This document shows, piece by piece, positions 30,887 through 38,400 of a stretch of DNA of 38,400 nucleotides; the stretch's first letter is position 1, and the number at the start of each line of letters is the position of its first letter. The stretch comes from Eimeria necatrix (taxonomy: Eukaryota; Apicomplexa; Conoidasida; Eucoccidiorida; Eimeriidae). Location: the NCBI RefSeq assembly GCF_000499385.1, contig NW_013653571.1, positions 1 through 38,400 on the forward strand. The letters run 5' to 3'. The position numbers were made by a program, and so were the translations under genes. The notes below the pieces were generated by a model that was not told the origin of the DNA, searched no databases, and worked only from the letters and a program-made list of their open reading frames with translations.

Positions 30887-31000
30887 TGTAAGGGCAGGCT
30901 GCAGAGGGCCCCCGCTGCCGCCCCAGGGCCTCAGAGCATACGGCGCCCCTTAGCTGCTGCTGAAGACAGAGGTGAACTGCTGCTGCTGCGCTGCTGCTAG
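30058..31000. other. Coding-like region, strand unresolved
   Basis: Two overlapping frames compete. Minus, 30831-30058 (257 aa): starts MLLSCASTCCTLLALLLCCC, a good-looking signal peptide, then Gly-Pro repeats, FRPAAFFHWRSQP, Gln/Ser tracts and VEVALHPAAHGALLHAVALL. Plus, 30107-31000 (297 aa): SAWPLNTMRRGTATASERAA, RDLERSGSSRRPQ, GRNVEAAELQLSA and VQQVEAQERSISSLQKARC. A third frame (minus) has a coiled-coil-like FQRQQQQREARQQAKRLREQ. CAG tracts, and the GGGGCCCC block at 30680-30760, keep all of these open. I cannot decide between them by eye. Confidence 0.4.
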
Positions 31001-31013
31001 CAGAGCCTCACAG

Positions 31014-31275
31014 CGGGAGAACTGCTGCTGCTGCTGCTGCAGACGCTAAAGCTGTCCCTTGAAATCCCAGGGGAGATGCAATGCAGCAAATGTTGTCTGG
31101 CGGGAAGCAGCAGGAGCAGCAGGAGCAGCAGGCGAGACAACGTGTCGGCGCAGGCGCTGCTGCAGCTGCTACTGCTGTTGCTGCTGCTGCTGCTAGGTAA
31201 TAAATCAGCAAGCGCGGCACATCAAGAGAACCAAACTGTTAATTTGCCATTTGCTGCTCCAGGAAGGGTGTAAGA
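31014..31275 (+). other. Possible plus-strand exon(s)
   Basis: A plus frame reads SLTAGELLLLLLQTLKLSL, EIPGEMQCSKCCLAG, Ser/Arg and Leu tracts, then SAAHQENQTVNLPFAAPGRV and TAA. A second plus frame starting at ATG 31080 ends at a CTAG|GTAATA donor-like site. Neither is tied to an exon on either side. 31276-31440 holds CTG repeats and unique spacer. Confidence 0.28.
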
Positions 31276-31558
31276 TTCGGAGGCAAGCGTATTAAGCGTC
31301 AGCTACTGTGTCTGCTGCTGCTGCTGCTGCTGCTGTTGCTCTCCGGGGCTGTCGCTGCGGCTGCTGGGGCTGCGCCTGCAGCAGCAGCAGCAGCAGCAGC
31401 TTTGCTGCTCGTCTCCCCCTGAAGCAAAATCGGTTTTTGAGTTCTATTGGCTGCTACCTATTTTTTTTAGGGACCAAGAAGCTGCTGCAGGGGCGTGCCC
31501 GTGCTGCTGCGTGCTAGCAGCAGCAGCAGCAGCAGCCGCAGCCGCAGCAGAAACAGCA

Positions 31559-31627
31559 TTACAGCGCCTCTGCCGCAGCATCAGCGAGCATTGAGAGCCT
31601 GTATTCATCTCGTGAGGTCCATAGTTG
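31559..31627 (-). CDS. Terminal exon of an unknown minus-strand gene
   Basis: After a TATATCTCAG acceptor the minus strand reads QLWTSRDEYRLSMLADAAAE, then AL and TAA: 22 residues with balanced, non-repeat composition. Upstream on this strand (31640-32330) several Ala/Gln/Leu frames are open (e.g. GEAFAGYDRDGSAAAK), but I could not fix exon borders. If real, this gene would start near 32.33 kb and diverge from the Ser-rich gene at 32340, sharing an intergenic region made of CAG repeats. Plus-strand frames across the same DNA are also open. Confidence 0.38.
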   Translation of the reverse strand, partial: QLWTSRDEYRLSMLADAAAEAL

Positions 31628-32233
31628 CTGAGATATACTGTCGCTGCAGCAGCAGCAGCAGCTGCTGCTGCCGCTGCATCTGCTGCTGGGCGCTGCGGCC
31701 TGAAGTCCTCAGCTTCTTGCAGGAGTAGAGGCAGCAGCAGCTGCTGCTGCAGCAGCGGCTTTCGCTGCAGCACTCCCATCTCTATCGTAGCCTGCAAAAG
31801 CCTCACCCGCTGCAGCAAAAACAGCCACAGAAGCAGCAGCAGCAACCACAGAAGCAGCGGCGGCAGCCTCTTCCGCTGCAGCAGCCCGCTGCAGTAGCCG
31901 CAGCTGAAGAGGAGCAGCTGCAGCGGCGACGCAAGCAGCAGCAGCAGCAGTAGAAGCGGCAACAGAAGTAGAGGCAGGAGCAGCAGCAGCAGGCCCAGAA
32001 GCAGCAGCGGCAGCCTCGTCTGCCGCAGCAGCGGCAGCCCCGCCTGCTGCAGCAGCAGCAGCCCCAGAAGCAGCAGTAGCGCGCGAGCAGCAGCCCCAGC
32101 GGAAGCCACGGAGCCGCCGCAGCAGCAGCCCCAGCCCCTGCCCCAGCCCCAGAAGCAGCAGCAGCAGCACCAGCACCAGCAGCACCAGCAGCACCAGCAG
32201 CAACAACAACAACAGCAGCAACAGCAGCAACAG

Positions 32234-32271
<38 letters not shown>

Positions 32272-32306
32272 GCGGCGGTGCGGCCGGCTGCGCCGGCGGC
32301 GGCGGC

Positions 32307-32338
<32 letters not shown>

Positions 32339-32339
32339 G

Positions 32340-32905
32340 ATGACGGAGAGGTCTGGGGCCTCCCCCGCGGGGCCTGCTGCCAGCAAAGTTTTTGTGCCGC
32401 AGCTGAGCGAAAGAGAGCTGCGGAAGATTCGCTACTATGAGGCGATGTTTGCGAAGATGGCAGCAGAGGAGCAGCAGCAGCACAGCAGCTGCTGCTGCTG
32501 CTCCGGCCTCTCCAGCCCCCACTAGCGCCGCCGCAGGAGGCCCTGAAGGAGGGGGCAAGCTGAAGAGAGAAAGAGGCGCTGCTGCTGCTGCTGCTGCTGC
32601 TGCTGACACGAAGACAGGCAGCAGCAGCAGCAGCAGCAGCGCGGAAGCGCCGCCGATTAAGAGGAAGCAAGCGCGCATCACAGAGTCAAGCGATGAAGAT
32701 CGCCGCAGCACAAATGCAAAGCGAGCTGCTGCTGCTGCTGCTGCTGCTGCGAAGTCCGAGCCAGCAGACAGCAGCACCGCAGGCAGCAGCAGCAGCAGCA
32801 GCAGCAAACGAAAGATGGTCAAGGAGGCGCAGCAGCTCGAGGAAAGCCATCCAAGTGAAGCAGCAACAAGCAGCAAGGCCACGCAGCCAACTGCAGCAAC
32901 CAGCA

Positions 32906-32938
<33 letters not shown>

Positions 32939-33360
32939 TTAGCACCAGCACCAGCACCAGCAGCTGCGGCAGTGCAGCTGGCAGTGATAGGCGCGGATCG
33001 CCAAGCCCCCGGAGAAAGAATAACAGCAGCAGCAACAGCAGCAGCAGCAGCAGCAGCAAGGTGTGCAGTGCTGCAAAGGGCGCCGCCTGCAGTGGACCCG
33101 CTGCTGCCAGCAGCAGCAGCAGCAGCAGCAGCAACAGTGGCAGCACTTCAGGCGATGAGGAAACCTCTGCAGCAACAAGTGTCGTCAAAGCCTCCTCCGG
33201 AAGCAGCAGCAGCAAGGGCCACGGACATTCTGCTGCTGCTGCTGCTGCTGCTGCAAGTGGGACCCGCGGCAGCAGCGCTGCTGCACAGCACGCAGCAAAG
33301 CGCAGCAGCAAGCTGCTGCGCCGGGAGGGCAGCAGCAGCTGGCAGCGGGGGATGGAGCGA

Positions 33361-33394
<34 letters not shown>

Positions 33395-33579
33395 GCAACG
33401 GCAGTGGTAACAGCGAGAACAGCCTTACCAACAGCAGCAGTAGAAAGGCCGCGGCCAAGTCAAGCGCTCACAGCAGCAGCAGCAGCAGCAGCAGCAGCGG
33501 GAGGACAGCAGCACATCAGAGCAAGGCTGCTCGTGGAACGCTGCATCAGGGAGGTTTGCGGGCTGCAATAGCTGCGGCG

Positions 33580-33619
<40 letters not shown>

Positions 33620-33658
33620 GGAAGACAGGGCGTGCGTGCTCGGGGGAAAGCCCCTCAG

Positions 33659-33689
<31 letters not shown>

Positions 33690-33957
33690 TGCAACAACTG
33701 CAGGAGCAGCAATGACGTTGCCGTCAAGCCCTGGCGATGCTCGGTCGGACACGCCTTGCGAAGCCAGCAGCAGCAGCAGCGGCGGCAGCAGCAGCAGCAG
33801 CAGCAGCACGAGCAGCAGCAGCACCAGGGGGGGCTCTGCTGCTTCAGTTTCCTCCAGCCCCTCAGAGGGCCCCCGCCAAACGCCTGAGGCTGACAGCTGG
33901 GGGGGGGGCCCCCCGGGGCCCCACAGCCGCTTGCCGCTGAAGGAGCTAGCAGCAGAT

Positions 33958-34004
<47 letters not shown>

Positions 34005-34119
34005 GAGCAGCAGGCGTGCAGAGCGGCGGGGGCCCGGCGGTGCCAGCCGAGGGGAATCTGCTGAGAGCTCGGAGGCTCTTTCTCCTCCCTTGAAGGCTCT
34101 CGTGAAGACCCAGCTAGAC

Positions 34120-34166
<47 letters not shown>

Positions 34167-34450
34167 CAGGCAGCACAAGCCCAGTAGCGGCGAGGCTCTC
34201 CGGGTCTCCTTAGATCAGCAGCAAGTCAGCCGCCAGCTCCGCAATGAGACGCCGCGCACCACGCGCTCTGCTGCTGCTGCTGCAGCCGCAGCAGCAGCAG
34301 CAGCAGCAGCAGGCCTTGCAGCAGCAGCAGGAGCAGCAACAGACTCTGTCGCAGCCACAGATGGGGAAGAGTCAACTGACACAGCATCTTCGGGGCCCCC
34401 GCCGCCCTCTTTAGTGCAGCGGCGGACTCGCAGCTCGCCGAGGACTCCTG

Positions 34451-34498
<48 letters not shown>

Positions 34499-35054
34499 AG
34501 TGGGGCGGCGCTGCACAGGAGTGGGGCATGGAGCGCCGCAGCAGCAGGAGGGACACTGTGAGCTCGCGGTGTGCTACAGCCGCAGCAGCAACAGCATCAA
34601 CTGCAACAACAGCAACAGCAACAACAGCAGCAGCAGCAGCAGAGGAGGAAGACGAAAGGGACAGGCATTTGTCTGTACACTCAACAACGAAGTTTGCTGC
34701 TGCAGTTGCGCAGTCGCGTGCTGCTGCTGCTCTTGCTGCTGCAGCGGCGCCTCCTGCTGCTGCTAGCCCTTCCTTGCTGAATGGGCAGACGCAGCAGCTT
34801 CCGGCCGCAGCTGAGGGGTTGATGCTGCAGCAGCAGCGGCAGCTGCTGCTGCTGCAGCAGCAGCAGCTGATGCTGCAGCAGCAGCAAGCAGCAGACGGCT
34901 TAATTGACGCTGGCAGCTCCAAAGGTACAGCAAGGAGCTGTAGAGACACCGCAGGGGTCTCTTCAAATGGAAGCGGCGCTTCTGGCAGCGTTGACATGTG
35001 GTATGCGCTGCAGCAGCAGCAGCAGCAGCAGCAGCAGCTGTTGCTGCTGGCCCT

Positions 35055-35085
<31 letters not shown>

Positions 35086-35346
35086 TCTTGCATGTCCTCT
35101 CCGCGAGGCAACAACAGCTACAGCTCATCGGCCCCCCTTGCGGGTAGAAGGCGCCCGCTTCCGTTGGGACCGAATTCTCCTGCTGCTGCTGCTGCTACTT
35201 TTGCTTCTTCTGCTGCTGCTGCAGCAAGTGCAGCAGCAGAAGAGTCGAGGGAGGCGCAGCAGCTCGTTAGGGGCGTGCGGCTTCTTGCTGCTCTCAGCAA
35301 AGAATACTCGCCCAGCGACCCCTCAGGGCCCCCGACAGACAGCGAC

Positions 35347-35402
<56 letters not shown>

Positions 35403-35712
35403 GCAGCGGCTCTCCCCCGAAAGGGCCCGCCTCCTGGCCTCCTGCAGCGACGTTGTTGGGTCTCGTGACTGGCGTCTACTGCTGCTGGGAGACCAGCAGC
35501 AGCAGCAGCAGCAGCAGCAGGAGCGGTCGTCGGAGGAGGACTCCGAGGGTCTCAACGAGGGTGCAGCAAGAGCAGCAGACACAGCAGCAGCAGCAGCTGC
35601 AGCAGGTGAGGGCCTCTCCGGCTTTGTGGGGAAGCCCTCTCTCGTGTCTCTACGCAGCCAAATCAATTGGAAAGGGCGGCTGCTGCGGCGCGCATGCATG
35701 TTCCCTGCCTGA
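32340..35712 (+). CDS. Very long Ser/Ala/Gln-rich low-complexity protein, probably nuclear
   Basis: The family is not recognised. From ATG 32340 one frame reads KVFVPQLSERELRKIRYYEA and MFAKMAAEE. Near 32480, inside a CAG run, coding passes to the +1 frame, which stays open for about 1,080 residues to 35712. That frame carries poly-Ser, Ala and Gln tracts separated by real-looking charged peptides: APPIKRKQARITESSDEDRR, RESAESSEAL-like acidic-Ser patches, RRTRSSPRTPAV, QLRNETPRTTRS and VRLLAALSKEYSPSDPSG. KRKQ, Ser-Asp-Glu and RS-like segments suggest a nuclear protein. I see no intron donor between the two frames, so a one-base indel is the likelier cause. At the 3' end a GTGAGG donor at 35606 and a TACGCAG acceptor (35657) could replace the last 35 codons with a frame reading AHACSLPDERLLLL to about 35.9 kb. 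Confidence 0.66.
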
Positions 35713-36060
35713 CGAGCGTTTACTGCTGCTGCTGCTGCTGCAGCAGCAGCAGCAGTTGCTGCTGCTGCTGCAGCGCCCAGGTGGGCGCCCTTCAGGTGCA
35801 CAGGAGACGCGCAGGAGGCCTCTCTGGCCGCAGCAGCTGCGCGGAGGAGACACAACGCCTCTGCTGCTGCTGCTGCTGCCCCTGCTGCTGCTGCTGCTTG
35901 TGCAGCGTAGGTGCCGCTATCTTGGGTGCCCCTGGAACACCTATTTGCGGTGTACGTACACCTCAGGGCCCCTGGGTCTCTTTTAGGTTTTCTCTTTTTG
36001 CCCATGTGCTTTGCTGCACTTTTTATGTACAGTGTTTTACGGATTGACTTAGTGGCCCGC
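35713..36060 (+). other. Spacer or alternative 3' exon of the Ser-rich gene
   Basis: One plus frame stays open to 35986 and contains GAQETRRRPLWPQQLRGGD between Leu/Gln tracts. It ends in GCGGTGTACGTACACCTCAG (35947-35966), the same palindrome that ends intron 3 of the HTH-like gene, and then stops. It could be the end of the Ser-rich gene or untranslated sequence. Confidence 0.35.
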
Positions 36061-36450
36061 TCGCTAGCTCGCTAGCTAGCTGGCTAGCTAGCTGGCTAGC
36101 TAGCAGGCTAGCCAAGCAGCTAAGTGGCTAGCTAACAAGCTAGCTGACGGCCGCCTCGCTAGCTAGCTGGCTAGCTTCCAGCGCTCTAGCTAGCTGGCTA
36201 GCTAGCTAGCTAGCTAGCTGGTTCCTCAGCTAGCTGACAGCTCTCTGGCTAGCTAGCTGGCGAGCTAGCTAGCTAGCTAGCTCTTCAGCTTGCTGAAAGC
36301 CCTCTAGCTAGCTGGCTGGCTGAATGCATGCACAGCTTAGTTGCTAGAAAGAAACACAGAATGCTGCAAGCCGTGGATGTACGAGGAGGCAAGTTGAACT
36401 GGCTAGCTAGCTAACTAGCTAGCTAGCCAGCTAGCTAGCTAGCTAGCCAT
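36061..36450. repeat. (GCTA)n array
   Basis: GCTAGCTGG-type repeats are broken by unique stretches at 36140-36190 and 36315-36400. It is the last repeat array of this class in the window. Confidence 0.92.
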
Positions 36451-36569
36451 CTGCCCCATGTGCAGGCCTTAGTCGCACGTGCATGCATCGCCTAAAGAAA
36501 ATGTGCGGATGTCTTTGTATTAACAAACCTCTGTGAGTAATACAAATAAATAAACATATACTTATTTTT

Positions 36570-37017
36570 TTGAATGAAGATAATGGCGATAATGGACAAA
36601 GTCCAGCGGCATGCATTTGCTGCTGCACGGGCGCCCGCATCCGGCAGTCAGCTCTGCGGAGAAGCCGCTGCTGCAGCACGTGCTGCTGCTGCAGCACGTG
36701 CTGCTGCTGCAGCACGTGCTGCTGCTGCTGCCGCTGCAGCTGCTGCAGCAAGTCTAAATTTGCAGAAGTGTGTGTGGATTTCAGTCACAGGCAGCCGCGG
36801 AATGTTTATAAAGTAAATGTGCATGAATTCCAACAAATGGCATTTAATGGAGTTTATTTTTATTTCTCTTTTGCCATTGAAAGCAACAAAAGGCGAAAAC
36901 GGGCGCGCGCAGTCGCTCAAGTCTGCGATGTACGTGCAGCAGCAGCTGGCACAAATTGTTTTCGTTGCATGGGAGTTTTCAACCAGCCTTCCAGCATTTG
37001 CTGAGGCGATAAAGTAA
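36570..37017 (+). CDS. 3' exons of an unknown plus-strand gene
   Basis: An exon ending at 36812 reads SKFAEVCVDFSHRQPRNVYK before a GTAAAT donor. 36913-37017 begins after GCGCGCAG and reads in phase SLKSAMYVQQQLAQIVFVAW, EFSTSLPAFAEAIK, then TAA. The composition is normal and the minus-strand alternative is poorer. Upstream of SKFAEV the sequence is a CTG block with three copies of GCAGCACGTGCTGCT (36675-36720), and I cannot choose between a Cys-rich frame opening near 36570 and an Ala-rich frame from ATG 36574. The family is not recognised. Confidence 0.5.
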
Positions 37018-37371
37018 CATTTGAGAGTAACACCTAAAAAGGGAGAGACTTCCGCTACAGGCTCGAAAGTGCATAGGCCACCAAGCATCCAGGGGCGTCT
37101 CACTTCTGCAGCCTGTTGCTGCTACTTGCTGCTGCTGTTTGTCATTGCTGCTTGCTTTCGCTGCTCGTTTTTGCTCCGTGATGTAGGTGCGTCCTGCTGC
37201 TGCTGCTGCTCGGTGCTGCTTCTTGCTTCTGCTTCGTGCTGCGTGCTGCTGCTATTTTTCGCTGCTGCCTGCTATTGTTTCCTGCTGCTGCTGCCTGGTT
37301 CTGGTGCTACTGCTGTTTGCTATTGCTGCTTGCTATTGCTGCTTGATGCTCCTTGTTCTTGTTATTTTCGA

Positions 37372-37588
37372 TAGAGGTGGTGGAGTGCAGGCCGAGCGTT
37401 TTCATTGCAGAAGTGGCTGTGTGCAGGATGGCGGAAACTGCTGCTGGATGAGGCCTTTGGGCATATATATAAATTCCCAGCAAGCAACGAGCAGCTAGGG
37501 AGATAAAAAGCACATCGTGTGTAACGCAGGCTAAATGTTAGTGGGTCGTAGGACAAGCCCACTCTCGCATTTCACATTACCTGGTTGC
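37372..37588. repeat. Dispersed repeat, copy 1
   Basis: A 217-bp segment opening TAGAGGTGGTGGAGTGCA is matched at 37941-38160 with roughly 80% identity by eye. Shared blocks include TTCATTGCAGAAGT, AAATTCCCAGCAAGCAA, CACATCGTG, AACGCAGGCTAAAT and CGTAGGACAAGCC. It carries no triplet repeats and no open frame of note. Confidence 0.85.
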
Positions 37589-37940
37589 CCCGAAGTCGGC
37601 AGCTCAGCAAGGGCACTGGATGCCTTGTTCGCATGCCAGTGTTATGCTGCACAGACACAGAAACCCAGCAAGAAAAGAGCACAAGAGCACAAAGGGAAGG
37701 AAATGAGAGAGTGTAATACACGTCGAGCACATCAGGCACAACAGGCGCGAATCTGGGTACATAGCAACTAGATCTTTACACCGGAACACCCAGCAAGCAA
37801 GCAACACGCAAGCAAGGACATAAAGCACGGAGTTGACAGGGTGTAGTAGAGGACGAGCGCATCGGGGATGGTACATGCGGAGCTGGTCAGCTGAGCAACC
37901 TTGCCGTTATTTGCATACACTCAGCAAGCAAGGCCACATA
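37589..37940. other. Spacer between the two dispersed-repeat copies
   Basis: Unique-looking, repeat-poor DNA. Two related 90-bp pieces (about 37665-37740 and 37785-37870) share CCCAGCAAG, AAGCACA-like and CGAGCACATC/CGAGCGCATC blocks, so the duplication history is more complex than one event. I see no supported exon. Confidence 0.55.
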
Positions 37941-38160
37941 TAGAGGTGGTGGAGTGCAAGAGGAGCATGTTCATTGCAGAAGTTGCTGTGTGCAGGACGG
38001 CGTAAACCTGTTGCTGGACGAGGCCTCTTGGGCTGTCATCTCATAAATTCCCAGCAAGCAAAGGGCAGCTATTAGGGAGAAAAACCACATCGTGCAACGC
38101 AGGCTAAATCTTAGTGGATCGTAGGACAAGCCTACTCTCACACTTACAATAGCGGGTTGC
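37941..38160. repeat. Dispersed repeat, copy 2
   Basis: A direct-orientation copy of 37372-37588, offset by about 570 bp, with scattered substitutions and small indels. The level of divergence argues for an old duplication or two insertions of a mobile-element remnant. Confidence 0.85.
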
Positions 38161-38170
38161 GCACTGTCAC

Positions 38171-38266
38171 CCGCTGCAGCAGCGCCTCTTCAACGCCTGC
38201 GGCTTCCAGGAACAGCAGCTCGCAAGCTTGCTGCAGCAGCAAACACACATTTTCAGCACTTGAACA
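38171..38266. other. Exon-like segment, strand unresolved
   Basis: On the minus strand, 38230-38171 reads QACELLFLEAAGVEEALLQR between a GCTGCAG acceptor and a GTGACA donor. On the plus strand, 38169-38266 reads HPLQQRLFNACGFQEQQLAS, then LLQQQTHIFST and TGA. Both are plausible; only one can be real. Confidence 0.4.
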
Positions 38267-38299
38267 AATTGGATATATATACTTAATCACCTATACGCG

Positions 38300-38352
<53 letters not shown>
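38300..38352. repeat. (TA)n microsatellite
   Basis: About 25 TA units, the only dinucleotide array seen. It is followed by a pyrimidine-rich TTTTTATTTATTCATTCGCAG. Confidence 0.97.
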
Positions 38353-38353
<1 letters not shown>

Positions 38354-38372
38354 TTTTATTTATTCATTCGCA

Positions 38373-38400
38373 GACTTGTTGCAGCGGAAGATGCCACTGG
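38373..38400 (+). CDS. Possible start of an exon cut by the window end
   Basis: After the plus-strand acceptor-like TTCATTCGCAG the frame reads LVAAEDATG to the end. The strong acceptor context is the only support. Confidence 0.3.

Larger units (their letters stand above)
1..37370. repeat. Interspersed CAG/CTG trinucleotide repeats (class entry)
   Basis: Runs of 5 to about 20 CAG or CTG units, sometimes with CAA, GCC or CTA variants, recur every few hundred bases up to about 37.3 kb. Examples are 447-504, 783-843, 2101-2141, 3332-3405, 4328-4380, 9643-9690, 11100-11160, 12297-12370, 14361-14406, 19775-19830, 33960-34003 and 35349-35407. Read in different frames and strands they give poly-Ala, Gln, Ser, Leu or Cys. 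They lie in exons, introns and spacers alike. This is the hallmark of Eimeria repeat-rich segments. Stretches 1-365 and 6196-6494 hold little else that I can support; 1-365 also has a short AGGGTTT run at 327-358. Confidence 0.97.

Noticed and set aside
31803..33458. 551-aa Leu/Ala-rich minus frame
   Set aside because: Antisense shadow of the Ser-rich plus gene; its non-repeat pieces are the reverse of better plus-strand peptides.
37460..37771. Small plus and minus frames (68-90 aa)
   Set aside because: Lie in or next to the duplicated non-coding unit; no splice signals, Met context or recognisable sequence.

Overview
This is a stretch of nuclear genome from an apicomplexan, almost certainly a coccidian of the genus Eimeria. 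CAG/CTG triplets run through exons, introns and spacers in every frame. Telomere-like AAACCCT/AGGGTTT heptads occur inside genes, together with (GCTA)n and GGGGCCCC arrays, and two recognisable genes are eukaryotic and intron-containing (peptidyl-tRNA hydrolase 2 and ribosomal protein P2). CAG repeats keep all six frames open, so long open frames alone prove little here. I called exons from non-repetitive peptide, GT..AG borders and, above all, agreement of reading phase across introns.

Layout. 1-1,900: CAG and telomere-like repeats with a weak minus-strand candidate. 2,072-4,432 (+): complete five-exon PTH2. 4,433-6,195: GGGGCCCC array, AT-rich DNA and a tentative plus-strand gene end. 6,495-16,506 (-): about 20 exons of a large leucine/alanine-rich helical protein, unlinked at two points. 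17,328-20,781 (+): six-exon gene with a helix-turn-helix-like block, whose third intron holds an array of about 18 palindromes. 21,343-22,840 (+): three short exons, possibly the end of the previous gene. 23,365-24,703 (+): partial gene. 24,694-25,420 (+): complete two-exon RPLP2. 25,421-27,660: telomere-like palindromes, a minisatellite and a GGGGCCCC array. 27,675-30,061 (+): ApiAP2 transcription factor. 30,058-31,300: unresolved. 31,559-31,627 (-): terminal exon of a gene that would diverge from the long Ser/Ala-rich gene at 32,340-35,712 (+). 36,570-37,017 (+): last exons of an unknown gene. 37,018-38,400: repeat-poor DNA with a diverged 220-bp duplication and a (TA)n tract.

The main observation is structural. 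Introns are built almost wholly of low-complexity repeats that begin within a few bases of the splice sites, and each repeat class can supply splice signals: telomere heptads give GTTTAGGG or GTAAACCC donors, the GTGTACGTACAC palindrome gives donors and one acceptor, and CTG runs ending in CAG give acceptors. The same repeats also enter coding sequence as poly-Ala/Gln/Ser/Leu tracts and Gly-Pro insertions, even within conserved domains (PTH2, AP2). The genes show no operon-like relation. They are housekeeping, regulatory and unknown genes placed side by side in a repeat-rich segment.
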